Of a stretch of DNA of 64,000 nucleotides, positions 53,224-64,000 are shown one piece after another. The DNA is from Nicotiana tabacum (Eukaryota > Streptophyta > Magnoliopsida > Solanales > Solanaceae): positions 54,246,419 to 54,310,418 of the forward strand of contig NC_134095.1 of assembly GCF_000715075.1 (NCBI RefSeq), in the 5' to 3' direction. Under the pieces are notes generated by a model. That model did not search any database. It was given only the letters and a program-made list of their open reading frames with translations, and had not been told where the DNA came from. The translations under genes were made by a program, and so were the position numbers. Each line of letters begins with the position of its first letter. Position 1 is the first letter of the stretch.

Positions 53224-53263
53224 CTACACTCGACCTGATTCCCTTATAACCCGGGATATGTAG
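53224..53263 (+). other. CTACG box, copy 4 of TR-GAG-2 (before the 3' LTR)
   Basis: The arms are CTACA and TGTAG: both arms changed together relative to copies 1-3, so pairing is kept. It contains CCTGATTCCC and GGGATA; 40 bp. Confidence 0.65.
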
Positions 53264-53395
53264 GCTGTCCAAAACCAGGACTCGGTTGCACTTTTTCTTT
53301 TTATTTTCTTCCTCTTTTGAATAACGATATGGTCAAAAAAATTAGTCACATGGTTCACTTTATCTTTGTCCGAAAACTCTTCGTGTTTTTCGAAC

Positions 53396-53408
53396 AAAGA
53401 GGGGCAAC
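53396..53408 (+). other. Polypurine tract of TR-GAG-2
   Basis: AAAGAGGGGCAAC directly before the 3' LTR, identical to that of TR-GAG-1. Confidence 0.9.
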
Positions 53409-56400
53409 TGTGAACACCTAATTTTTGATCATATTTAGATATTTTACTACTTTTTAGTATGTAAATATTTTAAAATTACTCTACATATTTTAACCTTTAT
53501 TTCACTTATTTTAGTAGGTTTATTTGATAAAATTAAAATCATACAAAAAGAGTTGCATCTTTAGAGTTGTAGTTTTTATTTTTATTTTTCTCTTGCAAAG
53601 GAAGGAAAAGTTTCAACATATATATATATATATAAAAGTTTCAACATATATATATATGTATTGTAGTTTTTAAGTTAGATGTTTTTAACAAATAAATATT
53701 ATTTAGTTTAGGTAGTAATTTTGCCTTGTTATATTAAGTTAGTAGGAATATTAATTTTACTTTTTATTCATTAACCATTTTAAGAGAAAAGCAAAACAAA
53801 GATGAAGAAAATAAAATGAATTGTTTTACGCCAACTCATGGCAGATAAAAGTTTGATAACAAACTTCTTATTTCAAAAAGATTCTCTTGTCTTACCAGCA
53901 CAATTTTGAACGCACATGCACATGTCTAACAATTTTCCTTTCTCTTTCATGTCATTCCCCACTCCCCATAAAATATTCCCCATTTAAGATCTTTTCCCAG
54001 ATAAGACCTAAGAAAAAGAAAAAAAACAATGCCTTTTACAAGATAGGACCCCAGCCCCACAATGGGACAACAAAGAAAACATAATAGAGAGTGCTGCGTG
54101 ACAGATGAAAAAAACAAAATAGGGTGTTTTTCTCCAAATTGACAATACACACACATTATTTATGGAAGAGAGGGAGGAGAACCCTGGAGAACTTGATCTT
54201 CTTCATGAGGTGAGCGCCGCAATACAGACGACCCCCCTCCCTACCGGATTTCTTGGTCTTCAGCCATACACAAACGACCCCGTCCCCCTGATCATCGTCT
54301 TCCCCAACCCACCCCACTATCGTTCTCTTCTTCTTTTTCAGCAACAGCCAGCGCCTAGCAACGCCATCAACGACCACCCTTCAGCTCACCATCGTCGCTG
54401 AACCTCCTCCACACCCTAAGCCAGTGACGCCCCACAACCACAACACAAAACCAGTCGCCACCCCTCATCGAACCAGCCCTGTCGCGAAATAGCCATCCTC
54501 CATAGCCGCTGAACTTCTCGAACAACTCTTGACCCCTAAGCCACCGGCCAGCCTGAACCTGCCGGAAAACAGCCGCAACACCCAACAACCAGACCCCACC
54601 ACCCATTTTTGTCGACCTTGACCCGCCGGACCTTCTGCCAACAACGCCATAACCGACGAGCTTCACCTTTACACACACAGTCACGCACATGAACGGAGTG
54701 AGGGAACGAGCGGAAGGCAGCTGAAGTTTGGAGTCGTTTATGAGTTCTAGTCGTGAGGAAGTTGTTGTACGTTGGTTCCGGTCTATGGTTATCGCTGTCC
54801 ATTTTTTCCGTCGAGCTCGAGCTGCTGAAACTCCATGTTGCTGTAAACGTGAGTATTCTTGTTACATTTTCGTTTGGATCAGTTTTGTTTTCTAGCTTTA
54901 ACATCTTGCCTTTGTAAAATTTAGTAGTTGTAATATATTTGTTATCTTTTAATTTTATATTGTTATGTCTTGATTGTTTATTACTAGATTATTAGTTGTT
55001 TTGTCATTTTGGAATAAACAATTTTGCAGCAGAAGCACTATTATTTGTTGGGTTTCGTCATGTTAAGGTTTTTATCAATTATGACTGATTTCACGCGGTT
55101 TAAGTATTATGCATTAGGTTCAGTTGTTCAGTACATGTGAGAGTTTCTATAAAATGTAGGCTCTACAATTACCTTAAAAATAAAAGTTAGCTAGGTGATG
55201 TATCCGCTGAGAGTGAAGCTGGTGGTACCATGGTTTCAATTAGCTAGACTTGAGTGCTAAATAAAATCTCAAATGCATGGCCCTCATTTAATTAACACGT
55301 GAATCCTTAGAATTCGAGGCGTGTCATTTAGTTGAATTTTCATGGCCCTCGCAAATTTAAAGACGCGTAGTTGCTTTAGGCGTGCTATTTAATAATTTAC
55401 CTTCCTAAACTCGGGTGCGCATTTATGTGACCCAAATCCAAATCTCAACGTTAGATAAAATATATTGTGGATCGCGGGTGCATTTATGTAGCGTGGCTTA
55501 CGACGTGTTTTAAATAACTTTGAATTTTTTCCGAAATATTAAAAGTGACTAAAATAATAGTACCCTTTTGCTTTTGCTTTAACTTTAGCTTTTGCTTTAG
55601 CTTAAACAAATGTACAGCATGTGCCGATTGTTATATTTAAGTTTGTTGTCATTTGGTTGAAGCTCATGAATCAAAGTTTGGTTTTTAAATTAACTTTAGT
55701 TGCTACTGTTTTGAACTCATCATTGGATGTATATTAAATTGAGGTGATAAGAAATTTATCTTCCTTGTTTTCATTTAGCATAGTATTTAGCGTACTGGAT
55801 TACTTATTTTCAGTATTTAATGTATTAAGTTGTACGGTATCTTACATGTAAATTAGCAGCTCATAGTTCTTAGCTTATTATTTGCTATTAGTTGATTGTG
55901 CAGTAGTGAGAAAATTGGAGATCAACTGATGTGCCATTATTTATTTTTTTCCCACAATTCCCTATTATTCTTGTTTGAAGTTCGTGTATCAAGTTTCAGT
56001 GACTCAACTCTGTTTTGCTTGGTGATACTCGTTATTGGTTTCTTGGCACACATTTTGTATGAAAATTCGAGGTGTGCCGTGACAAACAAAAGTCTTAAAT
56101 GCACGGCCTTCGTTTAATTAACTTGTTTATTTTTTAGAAATCAAGGCGCGCGATTTAGCGAATTTTCCATGGCACTCGCAAAGTTGCAAATTCGTAATTG
56201 CTTTAGGCGCGTTAGTTTAATAATATTGGTGCGCATTTATGTGACCCAAATCCAAATCTCAACGATGTTATAATATGTCAAAATCACGGGTACATTTATG
56301 TGACGTGGTTCGAGACGTGTTTTAATAATGTTGCAATTTTCTTTAAAAAAATGAATAAAAGCGGTTTAAGTTAAAATTTGCACATAGGTTTAAACATGTA

Positions 56401-56709
56401 CTAAAATCAGATAATATGCCAATTATAACAGTTGAGCGACCGTGCTAGAACCACGGAACTCGGGAATGCCTAACACCTTCTCCCGGGTTAACAGAATTCC
56501 TTACCCGAATTTCTGTGTTCGCAGACTGTAATATAGAGTCAACCTTTTCCTCGACTCAGTATTTTAACCGGTGACTTGGGACACCATAATTATCCCAAGT
56601 GGCGACTCTGAATGATTTTAAATAAATAAATCTCGTTTCGATTGTTACTTTAAGTTGGAAAAACTCCCTTAGACCCTTACGGGGGTGTAATGAAAAAAGA
56701 GGTGTGACA
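53409..56709 (+). repeat. 3' LTR of TR-GAG-2 (3301 bp)
   Basis: Aligns with 41095-44350 throughout, starting TGTGAACACC and ending TGTGACA. It keeps a stretch near 56270-56345 missing from the 5' LTR. The 79-codon frame recurs at 54162-54401. Confidence 0.9.
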
Positions 56710-56714
56710 ATACA

Positions 56715-58532
56715 CAACAGTTTTTAAGGCTTCACTCCATAAGGATAAAGGTAAACTTGATCTGCTAATCATTTTTCTTACCATATCCATTAATGTCCGA
56801 TTCCTTCTTTCTGCCACACCATTTTGTTGTGGTATTCCTAGAATGGTACACTAGGCAATTATACCTTCACTTTCAAGGAACTCAGCAAGTGGTCCCTTAA
56901 CTTGTCCCTTAGTACATACTATAATATTCTTCACCCCTATTAGATCTTACAATTTTGATCAGAGCACCCATTTGTTTCTCTACTTTTGTTTTGTAAACTT
57001 TAAAAGCATCAAGTGCTTCTGATTTATTAAACAGAAAATAGAGATACATATATCTTGAATAGTCATCTCAAATGAGATAAAATATCTCTCGCTATTCAAG
57101 CAAGGGGTAGGAAAAGGTACACATATGTCTGTATGTATGATCTCAAGCAATTGAGAACTCCTTTTGGTACCTTTAGTTGATTTGTTGGTCTGCTTACCCT
57201 TTATGCAGTCCGCACAAGTCGCAAAGTCAGAAAAATCAAGAGCTTTTAGAGCTCTATCATTAACCAACCTTTTGACTCTATCAATAGAAATGTGTTTAAA
57301 TCTCTTGTGCCAAAGACTTGATGAGTTCTCATTGATAATACATCGCTTACTGCCAATTTCTTTGTCATACAAAGTTAAAATATTGCATTCAAATGTGGGG
57401 TCTAGCTCAAGTTTATATAAATTTTTATTTAAATTTCCAAAACAAATAACTTTATTATCTTTCAAAAGTTTCACAGAAGGATAATGAAAATTCTAATCAT
57501 ATCCACTAATCGATAGTCTTGAAAGAGAAATTAAATTCCTAGAATATTCTAGAACATAAAAAGTATTTTCTAAATCTAAGTGAAAACCATCCTTCAAATG
57601 TGTCTATAAATCCACACGCCTTCTACATGTGAACGCGTCCTATTGCCAAAATAAATGTATAGTTCACTTCCTATCGACTTCCTCTGAGTTAGAAAGCCCT
57701 GCATGATTTTGGCAATGTGAATTGTAACACCGGAATCAATCCACCATGTATTATCAGAAACTTCAGTAAAATTAGATTCATAACATACAAAGGTAAAATT
57801 ACCTTTCTTCTCAAGTCATTTCTTATATTTCAGGTAATCCTTCTTCCAGTGTCCCTTCTTCTTACAGAAACGACAAACATCTTTGTCAAAGATGCTTTTC
57901 TTCTTCACGGAACACTTTTGCCCTTTTTTTCATTTCTCTTATCATGAGTCACCATATTAATACTTTCAGGTGTCTCATGCTTCAACCTCTCTTCTTCTTG
58001 AACACACATGGTCAAAAGTTTATTGATTGACTATTTATCCTTATGTGTGGTGTAAGAGATCTTAAACGGACCATATTCCGCAGGAAGGGAGTTAAGATGA
58101 AATGCACAAGAAATGGTTCTGACATATCCACCTCAAGGGACTTGAGTTTAGCAGCAATGTCGCTCATCTCCATAATGTGCTCACGTACTGTAGGACTTTT
58201 GTCGAAAGTCATACTTGAGAGACTCTTCATAAGGGTGTTGGCCAATGCCTTGTCAGAGCTTACGAATTGTTCATCAGTTGCTTCATGTAAGCTTTGACCT
58301 TACCGCTATTAGGGATAGAACCCCTAATGTTTTGGCTTATGTGGGCTTATATGAGCATTAAACTTAAGCGATTAGATCGCTCCCACCGCTCATAATTAGC
58401 CTTCGCCACTGGCGTACTTGATTTCGTGGGAATAGGTGGTTCTTTCACACAGAGTGTCGGGTCCAAATCCGAGCACCCTAGAGTGAGAAGGATTTTCTCC
58501 TTCCATTCAGCATAATTGTCACCAGAAAGCAT
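56715..58532 (-). pseudogene. Copia gag and integrase, right part
   Basis: Reading leftward on the minus strand: gag near 58532-58012 (GDNYAEWKEKILLTLGCSDL, SPTVREHIMEMSDIAAKLKS). A zinc knuckle at about 57880-57836 reads CRFCKKKGHWKKDY, with Tyr replacing its last Cys. GAG-pre-integrase and the HHCC-like integrase start are at 57474-56980 (SSLWHKRFKHISIDRVKRL, CADCIKGKQT, IIHTDICVPF). The core continues to GIPQQNGVAERRNRTLMDMV, and the frame ends at the TR-GAG-2 insertion inside ALKTVVY / ILNRVPSKAV. Stops and frameshifts separate the parts. Confidence 0.85.
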
Positions 58533-58539
58533 TGGAATT

Positions 58540-59920
58540 CAAGCATTCTCATTAAAAATAGCGGCAGAAAAAGCTGTAAAGACTGCAAAACAAGGATATA
58601 CATACATAAGCTATAAAGTACAACCCATCAAAAGGTGGATCGAGTAAAATACCGATTCTTAGTAAATTTTAGACCTTCCTGTGGGCAGTGGTTGCAACTC
58701 ATGCATAGAATTTACTAACTTTATTAGAATAGTAAACCAAAACACATAGAAATTAATCTGTACATGTGGGCATATAAGATAATTTCAACTTAAAGGTTTA
58801 CTATCTCATTTTAATTAATCTCGCCAAAAATGATTACCTCCCTATAGGGTCGGGTTACCATTTTAATAAGATAATCGGACTAAATAGATGTCATTACAAT
58901 TTTAATTTTAATCACTAAACTTTATGTGATTGAACAACTTAATTTTTTTTATATCAAGTACTAAAGATACCGTGGCCACTCCTAAGTACATCACGTAAAA
59001 GAAAACTCAAATATGACATTTCAAAATAATCAACTTAACGAAGATGTTGATTAGTTTCAAAGCAGGCACATAAAATATAAGCACAATGCCACTGTTCCAA
59101 AAACCAAGTCTTAATTCTTATAATTAATCTAAATATTATAAGAATATCCTTGAATAGTAGCAAATCTATTCACAAGAAAACAAACACGTCCAAAAGTGAC
59201 ACGTTTGCTCTGAGTACTCAATTGGATAAATGTTTTCATTCACGTCTAAGTATACAACTAGCAAACAATGATCATGATGAGTCTGAACTAAACATGATTC
59301 ATGTCATCATGTGTCTAAAAAAGTATTACTTCCACTATTATTATTTTCTAGGGACACAGCATGACCCATAAAGGAAATTAATTGATTCCACATAGCAAAG
59401 TAAGAATACACTTTTTAAAAAAAAGTTCAAGACTTTTCTGACCAAACATGTTCGATTGCTTAAATGCTAAATGAACTTACAGCATAAATAAATAAAAGTA
59501 TATTTTCAGATCTTGCTGTAATTCCCAATCAATAGATCAAGAAGAACGAAAAGGTCCAAAACATTGGTTGACTCCCATATTCAATTACATAGTCTCGGTC
59601 TAGAATGATTAAATAAATAGATGAATCTAAACCAATGGAACATTAAAACTGCAATACCAAAATTTATTCCAGTATTGCAAACAGGTAGGAGACAATATCA
59701 TAGAGATGCGAAGAGTATGAGCAAACAAGGTAAAATAGTGAAACATATCACCAATCGTATATACTATTTCTATCATGCTTTTATATGATACACTCAGTCA
59801 AATTAATCGGAGAGCCCAGAGAAGACCCAGAAGAACAACTAGATTAGTCATACGAGAATTTAAATCACCATATATTGAGACAAGAATTTTTCCGAACACT
59901 GAACAAATTAGTTAAAGGGA
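58540..59920 (-). other. Copia 5' untranslated region and gag upstream part
   Basis: Between the recognisable gag and the PBS I see AT-rich DNA with no clear frame longer than about 70 codons. It includes the copia leader; the gag N-terminus may be lost here. Confidence 0.5.
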
Positions 59921-59933
59921 GGCTCTAATACCA
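59921..59933 (-). other. Primer-binding site of the copia element, initiator-Met tRNA
   Basis: On the minus strand it reads TGGTATTAGAGCC (one change from the usual TGGTATCAGAGC), three bases inside the 5' LTR. Confidence 0.85.
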
Positions 59934-59936
59934 CAA

Positions 59937-60357
59937 TGTAGAACTTAATCACATACATAGAGCCATCGCAGCGGAAATTAATCAAGGAACGTACGTTCAG
60001 TCATAGTTGTTCAAGCGTTGCAGGGAACCGCCTTCGTAAAACTTTGACAGAAAATCTAGGAGTCTTCTAGCATGTGTCTATCGTGGGATGCCAGACTGAT
60101 GGAGGCACAAGCGTATTGGCAGGTAAGCTAAGGACTCTTAGGCAAATACTTTATCCCTAGGGACTTCTCCATAAATTATAATTGCCCTAGGAACTCTTAA
60201 TAAAAATTGTTTATTTCCATCAAAGAAATTACCATATATGCATGACTACAGAATATTATCTAATATATTATTTCCTTTGGGAGACAAAGTAAATAATGTA
60301 TTACCTTATATGTGGGCCACACTAGAAGTCTCTAGAAGAGACGGTAAATTTCTAACA
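59937..60357 (-). repeat. 5' LTR of the copia element (421 bp)
   Basis: Pairs with 38479-38901 and is followed by the duplication ATTAT at 60358-60362. The frame at 60238-60447 crosses the LTR boundary and is not a gene. Confidence 0.9.
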
Positions 60358-60362
60358 ATTAT

Positions 60363-61250
60363 GTGCACCAAGGTAGTTCATTTTGAGATTTATGACTTGC
60401 CCGTATTATTGTTATGTACTTGTCAAATTGATGAACTGTTCATTTGATTAACAGGTATTATTTGTAATTCTTAGTTCTATTACCTCGCCGAGGTTAGTTA
60501 TGATACTTGCTGACTAAACGGGGTCGGTTGTACTCATACATACTATGCACTTCATTATGAAGATCCAGGTGTCAGACCGAGTTGTTGGTAGCTGCGATCA
60601 TTTTGGAGAGACGAGGTAGAGTGATTGTAGGCTATAATCTTGTGTTTTAGTCGGTAATTGCATTCTAATTCACTGCACTTGTGTTGAGCTTTAATTAGTA
60701 GTATTTTTAACTTATTTTGTGTTTTATGCCATGTAAAAGTGATTCCGAGTTAAGTAGATGTTGTGCAATTAATTCGAGCTATTTGAAGCTTTGAAGTTCG
60801 AGTAGAAGCCCAAGCAATTAAGCCAGGATCATGTTCGAAAATCGCTAATGTATGAAAAAAAAATGAGCAAAATGTTCAAAGGCAAAAACTATGGCGGAGG
60901 CAAGCTGTGCCTTTGGAAATAAATACATTGATTATATTTGAGGTGAAGTCCTTAGAAAAGTTACTTTATTCCTACCACATGATCTAATAAAATGGTTGCT
61001 TAGTCTTCGTTATTGGAGACAGATGAAAGAGGCAGCAAAAGAATTGAGTGGGCGACGCTACATGCGTCGCATTAACACAAAACAGCAACAAACATTTAAT
61101 CTGCAAGGGCTCTGTACTTCCCCATTACTGCTACAAAATGCAAAGCCGCGCTGCATAGGGCGGCGCGAGGTGCGGCGCGGCAGTGCAAAATATGGCCAGA
61201 AATGATTAATGGAATTGTTGCTGGAATTCCTCACAAGTGCGACGAGGGGC
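60363..61250 (+). other. Continuation of LTR-C and unassigned DNA
   Basis: To about 60700 the sequence looks like the distal part of LTR-C (block ACCTCGCCGAGGTTAG and a GGGGTCGGTTGTACTCATAC segment). From about 60780 to 61250 I recognise nothing. A GC-rich patch with GGCGGCGCGAGGTGCGGCGC near 61160 stands out. Confidence 0.45.
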
Positions 61251-64000
61251 TATAATGACTCAACCGGTTGTTTTAAGCATTTGCACTTCGCTCGGTTGTT
61301 TGAGGGCATGAGTAGCTCCGTATGATATATTATGACTTATGTGAATCGTCAGTTTTGATTTTCAGGTTACTCGGAATTTATTTGGAAGAATGATTCTCAG
61401 CTAGAAGCTTTAAATTTGAAAGGTTTGATCAAGTTTTGACTTTTTAGTATTTGACCTTGGATTGGATTTCTGATGGTTCCGTTAGCTCCGTTGGGTGATT
61501 TTGGACTTAGGAGCGTGTCTGGATCGTGATTTGGAGGTCCGTAGTGGAATTTGGATTGAAATGGCGAAAGTTGGAATTTTGGATAGTTTGACCGGGAGTG
61601 GATTTTTTGATATCGGGACCGGATTCCAATTCCGAAAGTTGGAGCAGGTACGTAGTGTCAAATATGACTTGTGTGCAAAATTTGAGGCCAATCGGACGTG
61701 ATTTGATAGGTTTCGGCATCGATTGTGAAAGTTGAGGTTTCAAAGTTGAATGATTTCTAATTGAGGTGTGATTCGTCGTTTTGATGTTATTATATGTGTT
61801 TTGAGGCCCCAAGTAGGTCTGTGTTATGTTATGTGACGTGTTGGTATGTTTGGACGGGGTCCCGAGGGTCTCGGGCGTGTTTCGGATTGATTTCGGATCA
61901 TTTTCTTCAATGTTGCTATTGCTGGTTCTGGTGTGATCGCACCTGCGGTTGGTAGGTGCGGTGGTCGCACGAGCGAAAATAGTGCTTGGTGAGGAAGACC
62001 ACAGAAGCAGAGATTTAGGCGCATATGCGGATGCGTAGGTGCGAAGTGATGGAACGCAGGAGCGAGGTTTTCGCAGGTGCGGATGGTGGCTCGCACCTGC
62101 GATGTCGCAGGAGCGGGTATGTTGTCCGTAGGTGCGAGGGTCGAGTCCTCAGTTGATTACGCAGAAGCGGAGGTTATGTCGCAGAAGCGGCTAATGTGTC
62201 CGCAGATGCAGAAGTGCTGGACAGAATGTTAAATACAAGGGTTCGCGATTTTGGCTTCATTTTAACATTTCCAAGCTCGGATTGAGGCGATTTTTGGAGC
62301 AATTCTTACCAAATGAATTGGGGTAAGTATTTTCTACTCAGTTTTGGTTATATTTCATGAATCTATCTTCGATTTTAGCAGTTGATTGATGAATTTTAAA
62401 GAAGAAATTGGGAATTTTGGCCTAAAGTTTCATAATATAAATTTTTGAGTTTTGAACACTGATTAGGAGTCAAATTTGAGTGAATCTAGTATGGTTGGAC
62501 TCGTAATTGATTGGGTTGTCGGATTTTGTGAGTCTTGTCGAGTTTCGAGGCATGGGTCCGGGTGTGATTTTTGGTCGGATTTGGAATTTTATGTAGAATT
62601 CGATCTTTATCATTGTAATTCTTTCCTTGGGATTTATCTGATGTATTTGAGTTGCTTTTTGCTAGTTTTGAGCCGTTCGGAGGTCACCACACGCGTGATG
62701 GCATTCTTGGTGCGTCGCTTGGCTTGCTTGGCGTTTGGAATCGGCTTGTTTGAGATAAGTAATTCTTCTAAACTTAGTGTTGAGGGTATGAAACCTTGAA
62801 TTATGTGTTATGTGATTGGTATTGAGGTGACACACATACTAGGTGACGGGCGTGTGAGCGCGCACCCTATGAATTGTGACTAGATCTGTTGTTCCATGGC
62901 ACTGTATAATGGTCCTATTTTGTTGATATCTGTGTTTTCACCATGCGATTAAGTAATTAAGCTGTCAAATCATGCTAAATATCATGTCTAAGCTTTATGA
63001 TGATATTGTTAGGACCCATAGAGGTCGTTTCTTGCTTCCATCTAACTGATTTCATTGATATTTCGTACTCAGTCATATTCATGCATTCATATCATATCTC
63101 AGTCTCTGTGTTGTTTATTGATACATCATATCATTGTTGTCGGGCTAGTTTCATGACATTGTGAGCCCATGAGTGAGACTGGAGAGTTTGATGACTGAGT
63201 GAGGTCGAGGACCTGATTGTGAGATATTGAGACTATGGCCTATGAGTTGATGGTGCAGCACGTGAGTTATCCGTGTGGATTCCGATCTTGATATTATAGA
63301 ACGTGAGTTGTTCGTGTAGCACGTGAGTTGTCCATGCAGATTCTGATCTTGATACTATGGAAAGTGAGTTGTCCGTGCGGATTATAGCGCTTGGGCTGTA
63401 TGAGCCCCTCCGGAGTCTGCACACCCCCAGTGAGTACAGTTGACTATGTATATGTTTATGGATCGGGTTGCACGCCGCAACGAGTATTGTACAGTGATGA
63501 GTGATTGCATGTACTGAGCATTGAGCACGGTAAGAGATAACGTGAGATAGTGAGTTGAGTACTCTGAGAGTGTGAGTACATGAGTTCATCACTGAGAGGT
63601 ATTTCATTTGACATACGTACTTGAGATATATGCATAGAGATGCATTTCCTTTGTTGTTTGGTTTCAGTGACATTCATGATTTTACCTGTATCTTGACATG
63701 TAGGCATAGAGATGTACTTTCCTCATGCCTTTTGGAAATGAAACATTTATCCGATGAAAGTTTTTGGGAAAAATTACAGTTTTCAAACTTACTCATATGT
63801 TTGACGATTTCAGTAAAGGATTTGAGTTTTCAATGATATACTTGAAAAATGGAACTATTTTTTTCAGAAAAACTATGAAAAGGCTGAGCATCTTATCCCT
63901 GAGCTACTTCCTTATTTACTTTCTTTATATTGTTATGAACTGCTATTGATTATTGGGGTTGGACCCGACCTATGTTCCAGCTCGTCACTACTTTCAACCT
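61251..64000 (+). repeat. Large gypsy-type LTR running off the window (LTR-D)
   Basis: It begins TATAATGACTCAACCGG, matching the start of the solo LTR (TGTAATGATCCGAC) with a mutated second base. It contains GGTCCCGAGGGTCTCGGGCG near 61857, a cluster of CGCAGGTGCG / CGCAGAAGCG words (61935-62215), CACGTGAGTTGTCCGTGCGG-type repeats (63250-63400) and the start of the CTCGTCACTACTTTC block at the window end. Reading frames inside it have no known domain. Confidence 0.75.

Larger units (their letters stand above)
41095..56709 (+). mobile_element. TR-GAG-2: complete gag-only LTR retrotransposon (15,615 bp)
   Basis: The boundaries are exact: TGTGAACACC at 41095, TGTGACA ending at 56709, and perfect 5-bp duplications ATACA at 41090-41094 and 56710-56714. 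Order: 5' LTR, tRNA-Arg-type PBS, hairpin, conserved leader, gag (46919-48760), non-coding tandem repeats, polypurine tract, 3' LTR. No RT, RNase H or integrase is detectable in any frame. It resembles TR-GAG-1 in every landmark, although the intervening DNA differs. It is inserted in the copia integrase and is the youngest large element of this nest. Confidence 0.9.
38479..60357 (-). mobile_element. Ty1/copia retrotransposon containing a nested 15.6-kb element
   Basis: Both LTRs (38479-38901 and 59937-60357) and perfect 5-bp duplications ATTAT (38474-38478, 60358-60362) are present. Without the nested TR-GAG-2 and its duplicated 5 bp the element is about 6.26 kb. Minus-strand order is gag, zinc knuckle, GAG-pre-integrase and integrase on the right of the insertion, then the end of integrase, RT and RNase H on the left. 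TR-GAG-2 split the integrase frame. The LTR pair differs at several per cent of positions, so this insertion is older than TR-GAG-2. Confidence 0.9.

Noticed and set aside
61130..61205. GC-rich patch with GGCGGCGCGAGGTGCGGCGC as a structured RNA or CpG-island promoter
   Set aside because: It is isolated, short and without a flanking gene or repeat; nothing supports a function.

Overview
The window looks like a plant nuclear segment, most probably Solanaceae (for example Nicotiana or a relative). That is an inference from the LTR retrotransposon families, their cytosine-decay pattern and the two host gene types, not from a search. It is about 85-90% transposable-element DNA. I see no rRNA gene, tRNA gene, CRISPR array or prokaryotic operon.

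Left nest (1-29578). A Tekay/Del-type Ty3/gypsy copy (11764-17142, + strand) is cut inside its reverse transcriptase by a minus-strand, gag-only element of Ogre/Tat affinity (TR-GAG-1, 678-11763). TR-GAG-1 is itself interrupted by another gypsy LTR (1-677) and by a PIF/Harbinger-like MITE (5653-5995). To the right lie a degenerate Ulp1-like protease gene (+) and, convergent to it, a degenerate GRF-zinc-finger-like gene (-). The latter is split by a solo LTR (20123-22912) with perfect 5-bp target-site duplications. A second, 5'-truncated gypsy copy follows (24504-29578).

Gene island (29579-36425). The only clearly intact host gene is a 526-residue STP-type monosaccharide/proton symporter with an uninterrupted reading frame (31322-32902). 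A 971-bp Mutator-like MITE with perfect 9-bp duplications lies about 0.5 kb upstream of its ATG. Next come two tandem remnants of a zeatin O-glucosyltransferase-like UGT: one nearly full length but frameshifted (33953-35276), one only the N-terminus (36050-36331). A CACTA-type terminal fragment follows.

Right nest (36953-64000). An old gypsy-type LTR carries a 707-bp hAT-like MITE and a complete-ended Ty1/copia element (38479-60357, minus strand, TSD ATTAT). The copia integrase is split by a complete 15.6-kb gag-only element, TR-GAG-2 (41095-56709, + strand, TSD ATACA, LTRs about 3.3 kb). The window ends inside another large LTR (61251 onward).

The most unusual signal is shared by the two gag-only elements. 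Each carries four copies, in the same order (two before gag, one after gag, one before the 3' LTR), of a 33-42 bp box of the form CTACG...CTGATTC...CGTAG whose arms can pair. In the last copy of both elements both arms change together (CTACA...TGTAG). The two elements also share a hairpin just after the primer-binding site, a conserved LTR hairpin block, and an in-frame stop at the same gag codon.
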